Of a stretch of 64,000 bases of DNA, positions 1 through 12,793 are shown in pieces. The notes beneath the pieces are model-generated. The model saw only the letters and a program-made list of their open reading frames with translations. It searched no databases and was not told where the DNA came from. A program made the translations under genes and the position numbers. The stretch's first letter is position 1, and each line of letters starts with the position of its first letter. The stretch spans positions 15,376,001 to 15,440,000 of the forward strand of contig CM106586.1 of assembly GCA_048013815.1 (NCBI GenBank), in the 5' to 3' direction. Source of the stretch: Setoptus koraiensis. Lineage: Eukaryota; Arthropoda.

Positions 1-3000
1 TGAGCTGAAAGCTTTTTGAGCGATTTTTATTCTCGAGTTGCGTCGCGCAAGTTGTGTCGCGGCGACCCGACTGACCCGTTGTTGGTCGGTCTGTGGCGCT
101 GGCAATTTTTTAAAAAAAAAGAGACACAATTCGCCAAAACGAAGCAGACAGCAAAGCGGAAAAGTGGCCAGCTCACGAGCCGAAATGGCCGAATAGCTGG
201 ATAAAGTGTGTTCACCTGTCACTGGCTGCTGCTGCACTTGAACTGACGGTGGCGCTGGCGCTGGCATAAATAAAGAAATAAAATAAAATGACGATAACAC
301 GATGATAAAATCAAATGTAAAATTGAGCCATTGTGGTTGATTTTATCATTTCGAGGCGTCGTCGCCGGCAACCGGCCGGGGTTGCACAATGGAGACAGTT
401 GATTGCTCTGGCGCCGCCGCCGCCGCTATCATTCATTGTGAGCGCGGAGGTGATAATTTGGCCCTGTTCGCATTGTGTCTTTTTGCCAAAAATTGGCCCG
501 CTCTCTTTGTGTGTCTGTGGTCGTCAATAGTTATTAAAATTAGCCAGCTATCGACTGATTTAGCTGGCTCTGTTACCGAGCTTGTGAAGGCTGGCTTGCC
601 AAGTTGGCAGCGACTGACTTGTGAGACGCTCGGCTAACGGGACGCTCGGCTAACGGGACGCTCGGCAAACGGGACGCTCAGCGATCCAACGGGCCGAACG
701 GGCCGAACGAGAGCAGACGCGACAAGGAACAAGGCGCAGCATCACGATGGAGCGTGACTTTCACTTGATGATGTGATCCCGTTCGACGTCGTGCACCCAT
801 TACGTAATTGTGCAGCGTCGTCGTCGCCGTCGTCGCCGTCGGTCCACAGGCGTACTGCAGCAGTCGCCAAGCCAGCACAGGTAGACGAGCTCAGGTATCG
901 GCGCAACTGGCAATTGTGACGCAATCGGCGCACCGTCTCTCGAACGGCGCGAATCTGTGCCCCGCTGTATGTGCATGCTCTGTGCAGTGTGCCGTCGATT
1001 GTTTGCTTCGACAAGCATCTATCCGATCGCCACTTGCTCTGGCGAGCGGTCCAATGGCGAGAGAGAGAGAGAGAGAGAGAGGCCGAATGAATCGGATCGA
1101 AGAATGTTGCGAAATCGGACGGCTCGCTGTGCGGATGAAGAGCGCACATCCGCACTTTATCCGCACAGCGAGCAGAGTGGCGCCGTGCGCAACAACCGAC
1201 AACAACTGACAACAACCGACAACAACCGGTCGATTGAGACACCAATTGATTGGACAGTATCTATTGATAATGCTTTTCGCAACACTTTCGACGGCACTTT
1301 TAATAACACTCTCGAAAATATCCTTTCGATAACGTCGACGCCGTTACTTTTGATACTTCGACGATGTTGCGGCCACTTTTGGCGCTGCACTGACAACAGA
1401 CACCGACAACACACTGGCAACACACTGGCAACGAGCGACCGACGCCAACAACTAATTGGACGGCAACAAAGAGCGCCAAAGTAAATCATGCTCGCCTTAA
1501 TAGCGAGCTCTTACGCAACAAATTATCCTTGTATCGTCCGCTTGAAGCGAGCCCAGCGCCGTTTAGCCGTTCAGCCGTTTAGAGCTGTCGTCAATTAAAT
1601 CGTGGGCGGCTAAATCAGTTTCGGATTTGCTGCTCATCGCATTATGCCTTTGATTGGATATTTTTCGATATTTTCAAATGTTTCGAAACATTTGAAATGT
1701 TTCGAGAAATTTTTGAATTCGAGTTGCGCATCCAGCGATCACTCACAAAACGTCCGTTCTCATTTTTGAGATTCGTTTGTGGATATCCACGCATTGTTGC
1801 CACTTGTTTGCTTTGACCGTCTCTGTTTGACCGTTTTCCACTTGACTGTTTGCGCGGCTTAGCGACATCGGCGGCCTTCGACTCGGGCCGCCCCAACACC
1901 GACTGTCGCCGGCCCGGCGGCTCGGTCTCGGCGGCTCGGGCCAGGCAGCGCACAACGGCCCGATTTGAGCGATTCGGCGCGACAGAGCGCACCGTAAATG
2001 GGCTAGCGATTTGTTGTCCGATTCGTTGTTTCGTTCGCCAGGTTTGCTGTTCGAATGCCATTGGGACCTGGCCGCGCCATTGGCGAGCCATCGGCCAGGG
2101 CCCGGCCGGCGACGCGGCCAAATTCAATTATAATCTAATGGCCGAAACGGGACAAACGCATGCGCGAGATGATACAAGTTGATGATGTTCCCATTGTCTT
2201 TGGCTGGATGTTGGCTCCTATTTAATCTCTCGCTCGCTCTGTCATTCTCGGCTCTCTCTATCTCGGCTCTCTCGCTGTCGGCTGATGAGTGGATTACAGG
2301 TTGGCCGGCCGAGTCGGGCCAGCGCACACAACTGATAAGAATTGATTACCTAAAACAACATCATTGAGTGGCGCTGGTGGCGTCAATTTAATTTTTAATT
2401 TGTTCCTCTGCCGTCCCTCTGCTGACTCTCGCTGCAGCGACTGTCGGCTGACCATGCAGTCGCTGCATGAGAGTCGGGCTCGGTTATCTCTCACTTATCT
2501 CTCACTTATCCGGCCGGCGCCATTGGCAACGAACATGTTTCGCCAGGTAGCCGTCGGGTGGCTGGCGAAAGCTGGCGGCGCCTGACGTGCGGTTTCGTCT
2601 CTCTCTCTGTTGTGTGCACAATGTGTTGTCGTCGGCCGAGCCGATTGTTGTCGGACGGTCGCACAGTCCGACCGTTTGACAGTCCGAGCGGCCGAGACTC
2701 CAAGACTGAGAGTCCGAGCGGCCGACAGTTGCACAGTCCGAGAGCTGGACAGTCCGAGAGCCGCAAAGTCGGAACGGCTTCGGCTCGCCGGACAGCGCCG
2801 GCATCTGACAGTGAGCGGCGCCAGCGACCGAATCATTGTCATGCTCTTGAGGGCGCCCAAAGAGTTGTTGACTTTTGACATTGTGCTGCGGCCAACGTTG
2901 CGCTGAAACGCAACCAACATAGACAGCCAATTGAAACAACCGATCGAAGCGCCAACAAGCTGTGCACTTGACAAACAAACAAACAATAATCAGCTAACAA

Positions 3001-3297
3001 CATTGCTAATCAACAGATTGCATCACTCTTATGGCCGCTAATACAATAACTACTACTGTACTGTATGCGCAGTGTGTCAGCGGTATCAGCTGTGTGTTGT
3101 TTGTTTTTATATGTAAACTGTCAGTTTGCGAATTGACAGTCAGCTGTTTGCGCAAGTAAACTGACAGTCAGCTGTTTGTTCAAGTGAACTGTCAGTTGGC
3201 TGCGTGTGTGTGTGTGTCGGGCAACAACTAATTGCCATTGATTATGATGCTGTCGCCCGGAGGTGCCAATAATGTTCGCTTATCGACGCATGTTACG

Positions 3298-3298
<1 letters not shown>

Positions 3299-3364
<66 letters not shown>
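3299..3364. repeat. (CA)n microsatellite
   Basis: This is an uninterrupted CA dinucleotide run of about 33 units, read directly from the sequence. It creates a spurious His-Thr ORF. Confidence 0.97.
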
Positions 3365-3365
<1 letters not shown>

Positions 3366-4058
3366 CAATTAATCGTTTATTGTCGGCTGGCGCTGAATTG
3401 ATGAATCGACTCTGTTTATTGGCGCCATTTATTGGCCGCATCTAACACTGGCATCTGACACTGGCTAACACTGTCCAATTGTGTTGTTGTGTCCAAACTG
3501 TGGTGCGGCCAACCTGTTGCCGAGCCCCAATTGCAAACAACTGCCAACTACTGCCAACAACCGCAAACAACTGCCAACTACTGCCAACTACTGCAAACAA
3601 CTGCAACAACCGTTAACAACCGTTAACAAGCGCAAACAAGCGCACACAGCAAACTGGCTGACAAAGTAAGCAATATGATGATGCAATGTCCAATCAATTC
3701 AATCAATTCGCGCGCCCTCAACCTTCAATTAACAGATACCCATCGGCTACCTAAATTGATCGAGCGATGCTGGCAAGCCGACTGGACATGATAAACATGA
3801 TTAACACGAACTGATGGCGCTAATCACCTGACATTGGCAATCAAAATGTTGTTTTGTTGCTGGGGCGCAGCATTAATCCGGCTTGTTCAGCGACCGCCAA
3901 TAACGAAGGGCCAATGGACCAAAAACAATAACAACACAACAATCGTTTATTGGCAGCGACGTTTTGCGAATAGTGGATAAATGAAAAGTCGACAACAATA
4001 ATTGAACGACAGGCCAATTGTTGTGCTCGTCCGATCGATCTCGCCAACTGGCACTGAT

Positions 4059-4157
4059 CAAATTGGGCAAATTGAGCAAATTGAGCAAACTGAGCACACT
4101 GAGCAAACTGAACAAACTGAACAAACTGAACAAATTTATCAAATTGAACAAATTGAG
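4059..4157. repeat. 9-bp tandem repeat, about 11 units
   Basis: Units of the form CAAATTGAG / CAAACTGAG / CAAACTGAA follow each other in a 9-bp register for about 11 copies. Because 9 is divisible by three, the array is open in several frames (QIEQTEQ-like on +). No flanking coding signal supports translation, so I call it a minisatellite. Confidence 0.9.
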
Positions 4158-7100
4158 TATTCTCGAGTGCTTCGCTCTACGACAGCGACCGCACAATTGT
4201 TTGCCTTTGCCAGCCGACTCGCCAACACGCTGGCGAGCGACAGTTGGCGAGCCGGCCATCGGGCTAATTGAGTGGCCGCAGTGGCCGCCAACTTGTGGGC
4301 TCATCAGCCTGGCAGCTTCTCGGATTTTCGGCTTCGCGGGTTCTCAACTTTTGCGCTTGGCGGCCCGCGAACGAGCGGGCCAAAACGGACAGTTTTGCCC
4401 GACTGCAGTTTCGAGACGATAATAATAAAGGGGCGCCATTTAGCGGATTACAAACAAAACAATTGTCGCCGTCGTGACGACCACCCACATCATGAACGGT
4501 GGCGTGACTCGGCCTTGTTGCGCCACCACAACGCCCGCCCGAAATACCTGTCTGAGACGACCTGTTGCTGCTGCGAGCTCGCCGTCATTGGGTGGTCAGT
4601 TTGGCCGGTCCTAATCACTGTCTGGCGGAGTGTTTGCAGTACCTGTAGACTCTACAGTGTAGACTCGACCGTGTAGACTCGACAGAGTAGACTCGACAGA
4701 GTAGACTCGACAGAGTAGAGAGTGTTGCCCCAACGCACAAACGCCACTCACACAAAAGCCAGCAATGGCGTGATTATGATTTATAGAGAAATGGACGGAT
4801 AAATAGATATCGGCGAGCTCGTTGGAAGAGGCTCAATCGAGCCACTGACAAACAAACGCTCAACGCTTAAACAATCAGCGCGCGACACTCAATTTCGTCA
4901 AAGGTCAACGACTGGCCACACCGGGCGACGACGCACACGCACACTACATTGTAGCGACTACAATGGTGACCATTGGAGAAACACACACACACACGCACAC
5001 TCTTTAATAAATTGCATAATAAATTTTATCAAATTTATTATGCAATTTATTATTGCGCAATGCCGGCGAGTGACAGCGGCAACGCTGATTTGCGCACTGA
5101 ATTTGTGAATCTGGCCAAATGTGTGCGTTATTGTTGTTGGTGTCGCTGTTGTTGCGAATAGACACATTGATGGATTGCAATTGCGCAAGTGTAAATTGAT
5201 TGTCATTATTGCCGCTATTATTCAAATCAGCTGGTCGCACGTAGCCAGCTGATCTGATCTGTAATAGTGCACAGTTTATACGCGTTGCACATTGCACAGT
5301 GCATTGCATTGACACATCGTACCAACTCACCTGAGCGCGCTGTCACAATCCAGAGCTGTCATTCAGTGGTCAGCGTGCGCGTGCGCATCGTGAACCAGCA
5401 ATGACAGGTGACAAGTGCCAATGACAAGTGCCAATGACAAGTGTACAATATCAGCGACGCACCGATAGGTGGCCTCTAATATTGCACACTCCAATATTGA
5501 CTGTGCCGATTGCGCAATCAACAGCGCACTTGCGCAACGCTGTCACATAACTGTTGCGAAATTGTTGTGCGACTGTTGCGCAACTGTTGCATAACATACA
5601 CTGTCATGCGTATTATATTTAGCTCATTATGTTTAGCGTTGCCAAGCGCGCTCGTGTGCATTACGCAACTTGTATTACGCAACACAGGTGAGGTGACACG
5701 GTCAGTCACACGAGTGCAAGTGCCGGCGAGTGCAAATGAGCGGGCCAATTAGCCAAATGGCCCAACTGTTGCCATTGTGCCGGCGACGATGAGCCGGCCA
5801 CGCTGAGCCGACGGTGAGCCGGCGATGGGCGATGATGGCAACAAGAGCAAGCCAGCGATTTGATTGAAAATCGGACAAAATTGAGCGCGAAAAGCGCGCC
5901 TATTTGCACGAACGATGCGCCCTCCAACCGACCAACCGTCCAACCGTCCAGCCAACCCGCCAGACTGCCAAACTGTGCGTCTCACCCGTCCAGCCCGACG
6001 AATCGCCCGTTGTCGTCTGATTCGCCCGATTTATCCATTCGTCCATTTCCGATCGGAAATTGGATGCGTGACGCCGGCCAGTCGGGCCGGTCGAGCCGAT
6101 CTGGCCGACTGTGGCCGTAGCGGCTCATTGGCCAACAGTGCGGCCAACGCAAGCCAACGGCCGTGCCCAAGGTGGCCGCACAGTTGGCCGTCGCACAGCC
6201 GGCCTAAACGAATGGCACGACCAAATTATCACTTGCTAAAAGATGTTTATTTGCGATTGTTGCTTCTCACACTGTCAGACGGTGTCGAGCGAGTGAATTG
6301 GCGCTGAAAATTGTCGACGATTTGCAACACTCTCGCTCTGTGTGTGTGTGCAACTAACTGCGTGTAACGGTGCCTGGCATTGTGGCAGCACCAAGACAAT
6401 GAGCCCGACACCGGCCAGCTCAGGTGAGATGGTCAGTGCGAGGGCCAACAAAGGCAAACAACGGCTCGGCGGCTTGGCGGCGCTTTCACGGTCAATTGGG
6501 CACTTTCTGCCCTCACGAAAGGTGCCAATATCGCCAATATCGCGATGGCAGCGGCGCTCGGGCGCCCGAACGTCCGAGCGTTCGAACGTTCGGACGGTCG
6601 AAGGCTTCGAGCCGCTTCGCCCGGCTCGCCCGGTTCGAGGGCGCCGGCCTTTCGGTCGCGCTTCGAAGCGGCCGCTCGCGAAGCGTTCGATCGAACCTGT
6701 TTGCTCGATGCGCGTCGCTCGCTGTCAGTGCCAGTGACGACAGCGACAACAGCGACAACGACGACGGCGACGGCGACCACGCCGACAACAGAAATATCCC
6801 ATGCTCGCCTTCATGCTAATTCGCTGATTCCGAACGCTGATTCGCTCGCCGATTCGCTCGCTGATTCGCGCCGTCTCAGATAATATCTCGAGTAAAATCG
6901 GGCGCTCGTCGGATTGGCGCCAAGGGTTGAACACAACGACAACAATTGTCGATTGTAGCGATATTGGCAACATGTTCACACGATTAGGAACGCACAACGC
7001 CTAATCGCTCTGTAACGGCATTTGTTATCCACTGGTGAATATCGCTGCCGTTGCAAATACAAACACACAAACTCGCACAAATTTCTGTGCCATTTTTCTC

Positions 7101-7673
7101 TGGCTTTTTGGTTTCTGCAGTTTCTTTGGTTTCTGCAGTTTTTTCGGTTTCTGTAGCTTGGTCGCTTTTTTAGTTTCTCTGGCGGCTAGCTCGCCACCAG
7201 CGACAGCTAATCCTGTGCAGAATTGGCCCCGAAATGAGCGCCAGTTTCAGCTGCTGCGCACAAGCGGCCATTGTGGGCATAGCACAGATTTAAGGGTTGC
7301 GACTGGCAACTTGCGATGAAAATCCAGATAAGTCCGGCAAAATGATAAATCAAGCGGAGTGAGCGCGCCAAAATAGGGCAAAAGTGCCAATGCAAAAGTG
7401 GAAATTGATTTTGAGCTTTTTCTCTCGCTTGAGCCGTGTGTGTGTAGACTCTGGCCACTGGACAGATATTGTCTAGCGGACGGAGTAGTTTTCGGCCAGT
7501 AGCGCCGGTCCCATCCATACTCGACGGTGTCATCCATGGTCGACGGTGCTATCAAGGTCGCTATCTGAGGTGGCCCTTGCAACATTGTACGTGGGCAACC
7601 GCTGAGAATCGTCCGAGTCAGTCCATTCATGAGAATCGAGCCAGCGCACACAAACAGCGGACGTCAACTCATG

Positions 7674-7753
7674 TTATGCAATATTGTGTAATACTATGCA
7701 ATATTATTATGTAATATTATTATGCAATATTATTATGCAATATTATTATGTAA
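7674..7753. repeat. AT-rich cluster of TTATGYAA / TTGTGTAA octamers
   Basis: Six matches to TTRYGYAA lie within 80 bp, at 7674, 7684, 7707, 7720, 7733 and 7746. The last three are spaced 13 bp apart, which suggests local duplication of a 13-bp unit. The octamer matches the binding consensus of C/EBP and PAR-type bZIP factors. Function is not shown by the sequence. Confidence 0.8.
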
Positions 7754-8312
7754 TATTATGTTGTAATATGTTAGATTATGTTATATTGTGTGAGTCGACA
7801 GGTGGCACAAAAGTCAACGACAAGCAAGCGAAGAGCGACATTGAAAGCATTGTTGTCGTCGTTGTTGTCGAGTTGCAAGTGCAACAAGTTCAATTTGCAT
7901 TGTAAGCGATCCATTTGTCGCCAGTTGGCCAAGGGTCGTTTGCGTAACTGTCGAGACGCTCGCCTGGCACTGTTACGCAAACACAGGCAAACAAACACGA
8001 CAACAAACACGACAACAAACATGACAACAAACAAACAACAACAAACGAGTCAGCTGATGTGGCCGGCCACATCAACAACTTAATTATTGTTCACGCGAGC
8101 GCACTAACAATCACAACTTGTGAGCCACAAGCTTGCCAAATGTGCAAATGAGCGAGTGAGCGAGTGAGCAAATGAGCAAATGAGTTGCCTAATTAGGACA
8201 ATAACGTGGCTATTTGTTGTGCGATGCCGAGATTGTATCATCATCTATCAAATGTCAGTGTCGGCATCAGATGATGGCCACACAGTTAGTGTCAGTTGGG
8301 CACACAACAGCC

Positions 8313-8426
8313 ACAGGTAAGCGAGCGAGCGACAGGTAAGCGAGCGGGCGACAGGTAAGCGAGCGGGCGACAGGTAAGCGAGCGGGCGACAGGTAAGCGA
8401 GCGAGCGACAGGTAAGCGAGCGAGCG
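8313..8426. repeat. 19-bp tandem repeat, 6 units, each with a consensus 5' splice site
   Basis: Six head-to-tail copies of CAGGTAAGCGAGCGAGCGA (GAGCGG variants in the middle units) start at 8313, 8332, 8351, 8370, 8389 and 8408, followed by a diverged remnant. Each unit carries CAG|GTAAG, a near-ideal U1-type donor on the plus strand. The 19-bp period is not a multiple of three, so the array is not a coding repeat. Confidence 0.95.
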
Positions 8427-8675
8427 ACAGTTGGGCAAGCGAGGCCGAGAGGAGGCAGCGAAACAGGTGAAGTGCAAACAACTTGTCAAGACCACACGAC
8501 ATGTAACATATGACATGGGCAAATATGACGCATATATGCAAAGTTGCGTGTGTCGACAAGCCGCAAGTTGCGCGTCACGAACACTATTAATTAAGACCAA
8601 CGATCATGTTACATCACAGCACAGCTTGCATAGTGTGTGATATTATGTAATTAATCGTCGTTATCGTTGGCCATA

Positions 8676-8805
8676 CCGCTAGTATCAGCAGTATCACTCG
8701 TACCGCTAGTATCAGCAGTATCACTCGTATCGCTAGTGTCAGCAGTATCACTCGTATCGCTAGTGTCAGTAGTGTCAGTAGTGTCAGTAGTGTCAGTGGT
8801 ATTGT
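8676..8805. repeat. 27-bp and nested 9-bp tandem repeat
   Basis: A unit containing CGCTAGTATCAGCAGTATCA recurs about three times with a period near 27 bp. It passes into copies of the 9-mer GTGTCAGTA. The 27-bp unit looks like a higher-order multiple of the 9-mer. Confidence 0.85.
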
Positions 8806-9192
8806 CAGTGTTGGGCCTTGCGTAATGTTTGGTTGTTGCATCATCGCCTGTCGTCTAATAGACAGTGTCTAGCGAGATGGCCATCACAATGGTCGCAATG
8901 GTCGTCATAGAGCCACCAACCAATCATTTGAATCATTTCAATCATTTCAATGACTGTATCACAGGCCCACACACAACAGGTGAGTGTCGGCTTGAGCCAA
9001 GTCACACTAAAAGTCTAAATTAGTCACTATTGTGTGTCTGTGTCGTGTAATAAACAGTGTGTGTGTGTGTGTGTGTCGTGGGTCGCATCAATAGGCTCGC
9101 ATTTATCACCTAACGTTTTATTTGTGTTACGTCATACAATCAAGCGTAATCGCGCTGTGCGAGCTTGCCCACTGGACAGGTGCACGCTGGCG

Positions 9193-9280
9193 GTTGTTGT
9201 TGCTGTTGTTGTCGTTGTTGCAGTTGCTGTCGTTGTTGTTGGCGTTGTTGTTGTTGTTACAAGTCAATAACAACAACGAC
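9193..9280. repeat. (TTG)n array with opposed (CAA)n end
   Basis: A run of GTT/GTC/GCT triplets ends in GTTGTTGTTGTTA. After a six-base spacer the complementary ATAACAACAACGAC follows, so the right half can fold back on the left. Confidence 0.8.
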
Positions 9281-9535
9281 ATGCCACATAACATAAGGCG
9301 CATGCAGAGCATAAAGGCCCGAGACGGAATACAATAGATTACCGAGACGGCCGCTTCCATGACGACGACACACATATGCGTCTTCATGCGATATTCATGA
9401 GATGGCACGGAAAAAGTTGTTGTTGTTGTTGTCGTTGTTGTTGCTGTTGTTGTTTGTTTATTTGTTTGTTTATTTGTTTTCGCGCTCGCTTGTCCGCTGC
9501 CTGTTCGGCTGCTCGTCCGTTTGTTTGCCGCTGTC

Positions 9536-9598
9536 CGCTAATGCCAACAGGTAACTGCAAAAATATTCTATTGTCTTAGTTACCTGTTGGTATTAGCG
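9536..9598. ncRNA. Perfect 21-bp stem-loop (candidate hairpin RNA)
   Basis: Left arm 9536-9556 and right arm 9578-9598 are complementary over all 21 positions, with a single G.U wobble, and are separated by a 21-nt loop. Size and pairing resemble a compact miRNA precursor or a snap-back repeat. I do not recognise a known miRNA seed. Without expression data it may equally be an inverted duplication formed during replication. Confidence 0.35.
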
Positions 9599-11100
9599 AT
9601 GGCAGCCGGGCCAGTGCTGACCCAGGCTGAACTATCGTCAATTCATTAGAGCGAAGCCAGTAAAACCCCATTGTGCGCAATGTTTGAATAATGCACAGGA
9701 TAATCAAATGATTAATGAATTTATTTGTGTTCGCTTGTCTCGTTATATTATAAGATATAACTCATTCTGCATTCATTCTGACCATTGTGAGCCACTGACG
9801 GACGGGCTTATGTTACATAAGTTACATAATTATCCATATATATATATATATATATATATATGCTTATAATATCATTATATTATCATTTTATTTATATTTG
9901 TTGTATATGCATGGTATGGTGCGATGAAAAATGTATTATATGTGCAAACTAATTGATGCGATCCATCTATCGTTCCAACGATTGGAATTCAATCAATGGA
10001 ATCGAAAATTCGGAAGAAGAATCGAAAATTGCCCGCCTGTTTCCGGTCACTCTCAACCGGAAACAAGGGGATGTTGTCTTGGGATTGTTGAGCCATCTCG
10101 TAAGTCATGAGCCGGCTGGGATGGGTATTCCGAACAACACAGTTACTCATTGTGTGATGATGCTCATTGCGACTCAACCGGTCAGCTGTATCCAACAAAA
10201 CATTGTGGCTACACTCGGCGAGCCGCTCATCTGGTGCGACCGTCATGATTTGGCCTAATCTAATCCCGTTACTTGCTACTTGTGTTGCTGTGGCAACATT
10301 GTATTGTCTAAGCCGCCTGGCTAAATCAAATAAAGTAAAGCCTGAGAGGCGAATTAACTTGTTCGATTTGCAATTTGTAATTTATAATTTGTAATAAGCA
10401 AACAAGAGGCAATAAATTGATTGAGACAAACAATCAAGCTCTGGCCCATTGGGTCTGTCCGTTTGTAGGCAATGGACAATGCCAAAATATGATTGATCAG
10501 CTGCGCCGGACAACGGCAGCAACCAACCAGCAACATGGAGTAGAGAATTGAATTGTCTCTCTGGCGAGCTTCCGATTCGAACGTCGCTTCCAATTCGAGC
10601 GTCGCCTCCAATTCGAACGTCGCCAGTCCAATCGGAAGCAACGCTCGAAGCGCCGCTCATCCCAACAGCAACCAACAAGCAAACAAACCAACCAACGAAC
10701 AAACTGTTAGAATCGGCCATCCGAACGCATAATCGCGTGGTCACATTACGTAATCACCATGGTCAGTTGTTGTTGTGACAAATCGCTCGCACTGACCTAG
10801 AATTCAAGATAATCTCTGGCGATATCTAGAGAATGTCCGGCAAATGCCTCGCTGAATGTGATTGCAAAACATGCTGGACTAAACTGCGGCTTGCAGTTCG
10901 CAATCAGGTGACGCTCGCAAGATCACATTTCGAGCGTCCAATCGGCTCAAAATCTCGCCATCGATGGTCCGGTGGCGAGTTGGAGTGCTCAGCTGTCTGG
11001 CTCACTGGCTCATCTCCGAAATCTATCCAAGATCGCTCATTCAAACATTTCGCCATTATCGCCCAACCCTGAAATCTTGCCATTTCGGGCGACAAAAGTG

Positions 11101-11178
11101 AGCGACAAAATCGAGCGACAAAATCGAGCGACAAAATCGAGCGACAAAATCGAGCGACAAAATCGAGCGACAAAAGTA
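11101..11178. repeat. 13-bp tandem repeat, 6 units
   Basis: Copies of AGCGACAAAATCG start at 11101, 11114, 11127, 11140, 11153 and 11166; the last ends differently. The order is direct and nearly perfect. Confidence 0.93.
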
Positions 11179-11401
11179 AATCTCGGCTGCGCGATAATCG
11201 AGCTGCCAACAAATACGACTGGGCACGATTTGCGACTGACCGATACGAGAGCTTCGGCGCAAACGCAATCAGAAATGAACGGGTTAACAGGCGACGGTTG
11301 GCGCGTTGGCCCCAACAATCACTTTCTACGCTTGTCTCGGCGCTCATTCGCCTTTTTCGGCCCGAATTTGGTCTCGCCAACGACAGATTTGTGTTTGTGT
11401 T

Positions 11402-11484
11402 TGCACCGTCGTTTTTGTTGTTTGCATCGTCGTTTTTGCTGTTTGCACCGTCGTTTTTGCTGTTTGCATCGTCGTTTTTGTGTG
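11402..11484. repeat. 21-bp tandem repeat, about 4 units
   Basis: The unit is roughly CTGTTTGCAYCGTCGTTTTT plus one base and recurs about four times with few changes. It is open in all plus frames because 21 is a multiple of three. Confidence 0.88.
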
Positions 11485-12793
11485 TGTTTGCAGTATCGTT
11501 TGTATTTGTGATTTGAATTGGCTCTTCTCTGGCTGCATCGACTTGGGCCATCATCTACGCGTCAATTGCGCAACTATTGCGCAACTACTGTGTGTGTGTG
11601 TGCGTCCCCCGCTGAGACGATAATCTCCATTGTTTTATCTCTCGCACATTGTCAGCCGGCCGCGTCAGCTGTCGAAGGCGCTCGTCGCAACAACAGCGCC
11701 AACAATTCTTCTCGCCGCTGTCCGAACTTGCTGTTGGTCTCACTTGACCATGAGAGTTGCATGTTGTTGTCGGTGTCGTTGTTGTCGGTGTCGTTGTTGT
11801 CCCGCATCGACGGCAACAGCGGCGGCAACAGCGACAGCGACAACAAGACGAGACATGTCAGAGACACGGACAGTGTATGGCCAATCAATGACAACTGCGG
11901 TATCGCTGCGTCGTTTGCAGCGACGAAGCGAATCAATAAAACGACATGCCAACGACCAACTCGGCGCTGTAAAGTGAAGCGGGCGGCGAAATGAAGAAGA
12001 CAACAGCAACGACAACAACGACAACAACAACGGCGGCAACAACAACGACAACAAATTGACACACCAAGTCGAAACAAACAAACGAAACGACAAGCGCGCA
12101 AACAAAGACCAAGACAAACAAACAAATTATTTATCCATTTGCGGCGTCGCTCGCGCCGTCGCTCGTCGGCCGTTGCTGGCCGGACAAGCGAACGGCCGGA
12201 CAAGCGAACGGCCGGACAAGCGAAGGGCCGGCCAACGGCGCACGGATGAGCGGTGGCGAGAGTTGCCAGTGGAAATGGCCACAGAAATGAGAACCAATGT
12301 CGACAATTGTCCAGTTGCCGATACCCGATACTGTCAGAGTATCACTGTGTCCAGTGACGGGCCGCTTCTCGTGTCAAGCGGCTTTGCGAATTGCTCCAAT
12401 TTGGGCCTTTGTCTTTGTTTGTTTCAACCAGCTTTGTTTGGTTAGGCTGGCTTGCCCATGTCGGCCGTCGAGTCGATGCCTTCGATGCGCCCGGCCAATC
12501 GCGCCAGCAACGCTCGCTGTCGGATATTTGCCGGATCATTGTCGCAATTGTGTAATCAACTCATTGTGAGACAAACACACAACAACAACAATTGGCAATC
12601 GTGGCAACTGTGCCAAAAAACACTGCCGATATTAACGCAAATGACGCAAACGACTCATCAGTGATGAGATAATTATGACTAACAAGTTGCAACAATTGTT
12701 GTTAGCCCCATCTGTTGTCAGACGGCCACATGCATTGACAGGTATGCGACAGAGCATGATTTATTTGAATTCGCTATTCGTTATTTGTCAGAT

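Larger units (their letters stand above)
1..8312. other. Gene-free repeat-rich stretch (left edge)
   Basis: I see no conserved protein, RNA gene or transposon here. Open frames are short, overlap on both strands and have skewed composition (Arg/Ser/Thr/Gln-rich), as expected from GC-rich repetitive DNA. The stretch holds a short (GA)n at about 1062-1081, a (CA)n tract, a 9-bp tandem array, loose 10-bp (CAACTGC-like) repeats at about 3526-3640, a 14-bp-type repeat (GTGTAGACTCGACA-like) at about 4650-4720, and clusters of TTRYGYAA octamers at 5.5 and 7.7 kb. It may be intergenic or part of a long intron of a gene beyond the edge. Confidence 0.6.

Noticed and set aside
742-1245. Minus-strand ORF of about 167 codons
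   Set aside because: Arg/Ser/Cys-rich and overlapped by several other ORFs on both strands; the start is a non-ATG codon. It is typical of GC-rich non-coding DNA.
8313-8426. CRISPR-like array
   Set aside because: The 19-bp units are directly adjacent with no unique spacers; the same holds for all other arrays, and the DNA is eukaryotic.
10904-11554. Minus-strand ORF of about 216 codons
   Set aside because: It runs through the 13-bp and 21-bp tandem arrays, which are open in several frames, has no recognisable domain and overlaps equally long ORFs on the other strand.
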